The notes below the pieces were generated by a model, which was given only the letters and a program-made list of their open reading frames with translations, ran no database searches and was not told where the DNA came from. 6,701 bases of DNA from Nitrospirota bacterium (GTDB lineage Bacteria; Nitrospirota; Nitrospiria; Nitrospirales; UBA8639): contig JAOUGQ010000162.1 in assembly GCA_029865515.1 (NCBI GenBank), positions 1 through 6,701 of the forward strand, written 5' to 3'. The position numbers were made by a program, and so were the translations under genes. Positions 3,843 through 6,701 of the stretch are shown here, one piece after another. Position 1 is the stretch's first letter. Each line of letters begins with the position of its first letter.

Positions 3843-6701
3843 ATGTCTTCCGCAACCCCACAAGACGACCTTCAGAAACTGTTATTGGACCGGCTCGATA
3901 CGGCTACAGCTCAGCTTCTCTATGAAAAATTAAGGGAAGCTCACCATCAAGCTCCTGTGTTGGAATTACTCGTTGAATTGAAAGAGATTTCGTCCAAAAT
4001 CCAGGGCGAAGCCGTATGGGCTCTCGGTGAAGTGAATCGAAGAGGATGCTTAGCCGATGTTATCCCCTGGTTAGATTTAGGGATTACGTTCGCACAAGCC
4101 TCTGGCGCTCTTGGTCTGCGATATTTCAAAGAAAGCCCCATGATTCTGGGATTGTTGGACAAGGAGCCGAAAAGGGACGAATTGCTGACTCACGTCTTGG
4201 AACTGGCCGATGGGTCCTTGGAGGCCGCCCCACAATGTGCGTACGAATGGTTGAAGGTGCTTCCGCAATTATGTGGGGAAATTCCTCTTTCTGAGATTCA
4301 CGAGTGGGCTCAACTCGGGATGGAACTGGCGGCGTGGAATTATGTGTTAGGAAATGAATTTTTCCGTGAGTGTCCTGCTATTGCGAAAGCTGTTCCGTTG
4401 CAATCGGCTAAGGCTTGGATCGGGTTTGGCATGAAGCTCATGATTCAAAATAGTTTTGGGAAACCCGACTACATTGGGACCTTGGAGTTTTTCCGAACCA
4501 GTCCCAGTTTGTTTCTTGATATCAAGGAAGCGCAAGTCAAACAATCAGTCATTGATCTGGGGTCTAATCTGGCGGATCATTCCCCTGAACAGGCGGTGTC
4601 TTTTTTAGCCAAGGCACCCGGTATCCTGGCAAGGATCCCGATGGTTGATTGGCAAATCCGGATCTTGAAATTCGGGCTTCTTGTGGCAGATCGAGATTCC
4701 GTTGCCACTCTCGCTTATTTCAATCAGGTTCCCGAGGTGGTTGCGTTGACCGGAAAAGAAGAAGATTCCGGGGTCTTCGATGCGTGGTTTGGCCAGGGGA
4801 TGGAGGCGCTGGAATATAGTGTTGAGGCTGGAAGAGCCTTCTTCGGGTTGGAAACTCGGCAGGCCTGTTCGGCTGTTGAGCAGGCGATGAGCGGGGTGCC
4901 ACTTCGTCAGGTTGCCCGATCATTGAAAATGTTTGCGAGGGCTTTATGTGGAGAAGACGTGGCTTTAGAGGGCCTTCCCGAGACTGCAGGAGGTTCGTCC
5001 GGCACCGGTCAACCATCAGCGGAGCATCTCTCTGGGAAAGCGCAAGTCAGCGCGGATGGGAAAACGGTGTATCTTCCCCTCGTCATGCGACGATCGGAGA
5101 CCCGGGAAGGTAATCGACGATGGTATACGGTCATGGTCGCCCATGAAGTCGGCCATTTAGAGTTTGGTACCTATGCGCTCTCTCATCAGGTATTACAACG
5201 ATTGGCCGCAGGCGTGCAAACCCGATACGACAAAGAAGTCCTCGATCAAAATAGCGCCGTTCACACATTGGGGAGTCTTTTTCAACGCTACCCGCAGCCC
5301 GGGATTATCCGGGATTTGTGGGAAATTGTGGAAGATGGCCGGATTGATTTTCTGCTCCGTCAGGAATATCCCGGATTACAAGAGGATTTAACGACTCTGA
5401 CAAGGGAAGCCCTGGAAACTCGCACGTTTTCCCACGGCATGACTGCGCGGGAGATCGTGCTGGACGCCTTGTTGTTGCTTTTCGCAGGGTTCACCAAAGA
5501 GGACTTCACTCGTCCGGGGCTTCAAGAAGTTATCGATGACATCTGGGAGATCGCCAAAACTATTTTACACCCTACCGCGACCGTCGATGATGCGGTGGAA
5601 CTCGCCGACCGGCTGTATCAGGAATTGGAGCGTCGGATCGGGACACTGGAGAAGCACGATGAACAGCTCGAACCCTTTTCCAATACATCGGGAGTATCTG
5701 ATTCAAATGGAAATCCAGAAGCGGCTGAGCACATAGAAGAGGCCTATCAGCCGATGACCAACTGGGGCTACCGGGGCATTCTCAATCCGGACCACGTCAA
5801 AGGTGGGGAAGAGAAAAGTGCATCGCAAGGACAGGCAGGATCTCATCAAGATCAAGGAGGCACGTTGGAAGGTCCGGCTGGGGGTGATTCACGCAGTCAA
5901 TTGGATCGTCGACCTTCTTCCGAACCCGCTCCTTCGCAAGATCCCGGGAAACCGAACTTTGGTGAATCGCCTATGCAGCAATGGTTTCAGCCCAACCTCC
6001 ATCCGATAGAGGGTCAACAGGGAACCCGCCTTCGTCAGGGAGAGTATCTCTATGAAGAATGGGATGGGACGATACGCGACTATCGACCGCAATGGTGTCG
6101 GGTGCGCGAGCAACAGGCCCCCGAAGGTTCCCCGGATTTTGTGGATGAAACGTTTCGAACCTATGGGCCCATTGTGCGACTCATTCGACGCTATTTTGAA
6201 ACCATTCGTCCGGAAGCCTTTCGTCGAATGGGACGCCAATCTCATGGAGAGGACATTGATTTTGATGCCTTGGTGAATTGGATGGTTGACCGGCGGCGCG
6301 GGAATGACCCTTCCGATCAGGTGTATTCCACCAGGCAAAAACGTGATCGACAGGTGGCTGTGGCGTTTCTCGTGGATATGAGTGGATCGACAGGCCGTCA
6401 GATCGGGTCTAGAGCTCGTCCCGTGATCGACATTGAAAAAGAAGGCTTGCTGTTGCTCTCGGAAGCGCTGGCTGCCATTGGTGACCAATACGCCATGTAT
6501 GGATTTTCCGGGCAAACTCGCCAAGCAGTAGACATTCAGGTCCTCAAGGATTTTGATCAACGATCTGGCGGAAGAGTCGGCTTGAAAATCAGCGGAGTCA
6601 AACCCCGGCAACAGAACCGTGATGGCGCCGCGATTCGACATGCCACCCATCGCTTGATGCAGCAAGCCGCGAAGGTCCGGCTACTCATTCTGATCAGTGA
6701 T
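3843..6701 (+). CDS. Large NorD/CbbO-type VWA-domain protein with helical repeats and HExxH motif; 3' end outside the window
   Basis: An uninterrupted frame of 953 codons running off the right edge. In order it has: about six helical repeats of the form GxxL...FFxxSP (residues about 81-345); HEVGH at 434-438, with EDGRID at 497-502 as a possible third metal-ligand region; a polar Gly/Gln/Ser-rich linker at about 605-735; the family motifs EWD (739-741) and GEDIDFDAL (802-810); and a VWA domain with MIDAS DMSGS at 845-849, then YGFSG and a GAAIRHATHRL helix, cut off at LILISD (948-953). Family knowledge: NorD and CbbO pair with MoxR-type AAA+ ATPases (NorQ, CbbQ) to activate nitric oxide reductase or Rubisco. 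The target here is unknown and no ATPase gene is in view. ATG 3843 is the first ATG after an in-frame TAA at 3810-3812; no Shine-Dalgarno is evident. The complete protein probably exceeds 1000 residues. Confidence 0.88.
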   Translation, partial: MSSATPQDDLQKLLLDRLDTATAQLLYEKLREAHHQAPVLELLVELKEISSKIQGEAVWALGEVNRRGCLADVIPWLDLGITFAQASGALGLRYFKESPMILGLLDKEPKRDELLTHVLELADGSLEAAPQCAYEWLKVLPQLCGEIPLSEIHEWAQLGMELAAWNYVLGNEFFRECPAIAKAVPLQSAKAWIGFGMKLMIQNSFGKPDYIGTLEFFRTSPSLFLDIKEAQVKQSVIDLGSNLADHSPEQAVSFLAKAPGILARIPMVDWQIRILKFGLLVADRDSVATLAYFNQVPEVVALTGKEEDSGVFDAWFGQGMEALEYSVEAGRAFFGLETRQACSAVEQAMSGVPLRQVARSLKMFARALCGEDVALEGLPETAGGSSGTGQPSAEHLSGKAQVSADGKTVYLPLVMRRSETREGNRRWYTVMVAHEVGHLEFGTYALSHQVLQRLAAGVQTRYDKEVLDQNSAVHTLGSLFQRYPQPGIIRDLWEIVEDGRIDFLLRQEYPGLQEDLTTLTREALETRTFSHGMTAREIVLDALLLLFAGFTKEDFTRPGLQEVIDDIWEIAKTILHPTATVDDAVELADRLYQELERRIGTLEKHDEQLEPFSNTSGVSDSNGNPEAAEHIEEAYQPMTNWGYRGILNPDHVKGGEEKSASQGQAGSHQDQGGTLEGPAGGDSRSQLDRRPSSEPAPSQDPGKPNFGESPMQQWFQPNLHPIEGQQGTRLRQGEYLYEEWDGTIRDYRPQWCRVREQQAPEGSPDFVDETFRTYGPIVRLIRRYFETIRPEAFRRMGRQSHGEDIDFDALVNWMVDRRRGNDPSDQVYSTRQKRDRQVAVAFLVDMSGSTGRQIGSRARPVIDIEKEGLLLLSEALAAIGDQYAMYGFSGQTRQAVDIQVLKDFDQRSGGRVGLKISGVKPRQQNRDGAAIRHATHRLMQQAAKVRLLILISD

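Noticed and set aside
5803..6276. Short + strand frames of 68 and 74 codons inside the VWA gene
   Set aside because: They are out of frame with the long gene, lie in its low-complexity linker and following region, and resemble no family.
5889..6665. A 258-codon minus-strand open frame opposite the VWA domain
   Set aside because: The + strand here encodes clear family motifs (EWD, GEDIDFDAL, DMSGST, YGFSG). The antisense translation has no recognisable domain and is a by-product of + strand codon bias.
1..6701. CRISPR array, tRNA or rRNA genes, transposase genes
   Set aside because: No regularly spaced repeats, no tRNA-like cloverleaf with a T-loop that I could recognise, and no transposase or integrase motif in any frame.

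Overview
The window is bacterial chromosomal DNA of moderate GC, with AT-rich intergenic stretches. It has a Gram-negative feel: a Bfd-type ferredoxin behind a Fur box, a YggU-family gene, and a NorD/CbbO-type VWA protein. A Nitrospirota-like or proteobacterial chemolithotroph would fit, but no rRNA or other phylogenetic marker is present, so this placement is a weak inference.

Region 1 (2-2592, + strand) is part of an energy-coupling factor (ECF) vitamin or metal importer. A double ATPase with two complete ABC cassettes in one chain (EcfA-EcfA') is followed by the membrane coupling protein EcfT. The 5' end of the ATPase gene is probably outside the window. No substrate-binding S component is visible, so the substrate is unknown. 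A 24-codon reading frame exactly fills the gap between the two genes (ATGA overlap upstream, TAAATG junction downstream).

Region 2 (2593-2865) is a gene-free spacer with nested inverted repeats (2613-2679), a nine-G tract (2813-2821) and a hairpin just beyond the bfd stop codon (2842-2863).

Region 3 (2866-3311) holds a 68-residue bacterioferritin-associated-ferredoxin-like [2Fe-2S] protein on the minus strand. A near-consensus Fur box (3110-3124) lies in its upstream region, which is divergent from and shared with the next gene.

Region 4 (3312-3842) holds a DUF167/YggU-family gene on the + strand. After it comes an intergenic stretch with tandem stem-loops (3636-3703) and a very good sigma-70 promoter (TTTACA, 17 bp, TATAAT) reading toward the last gene.

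Region 5 (3843-6701, running off the right edge) is one long uninterrupted reading frame of 953 codons. It encodes a large NorD/CbbO-type protein: an N-terminal array of about six helical repeats, an HEVGH metallopeptidase-like motif, a long polar linker, and a C-terminal von Willebrand factor A domain cut off just inside its last MIDAS-associated motif. Family knowledge says such proteins work with a MoxR-type AAA+ ATPase (NorQ, CbbQ) to remodel or activate a metalloenzyme or Rubisco. No such partner is in the window.

The most interesting items are the architecture of the VWA protein (repeats, HExxH, and a MIDAS with Asn where Thr is usual) and the bridging micro-ORF between ecfA and ecfT.
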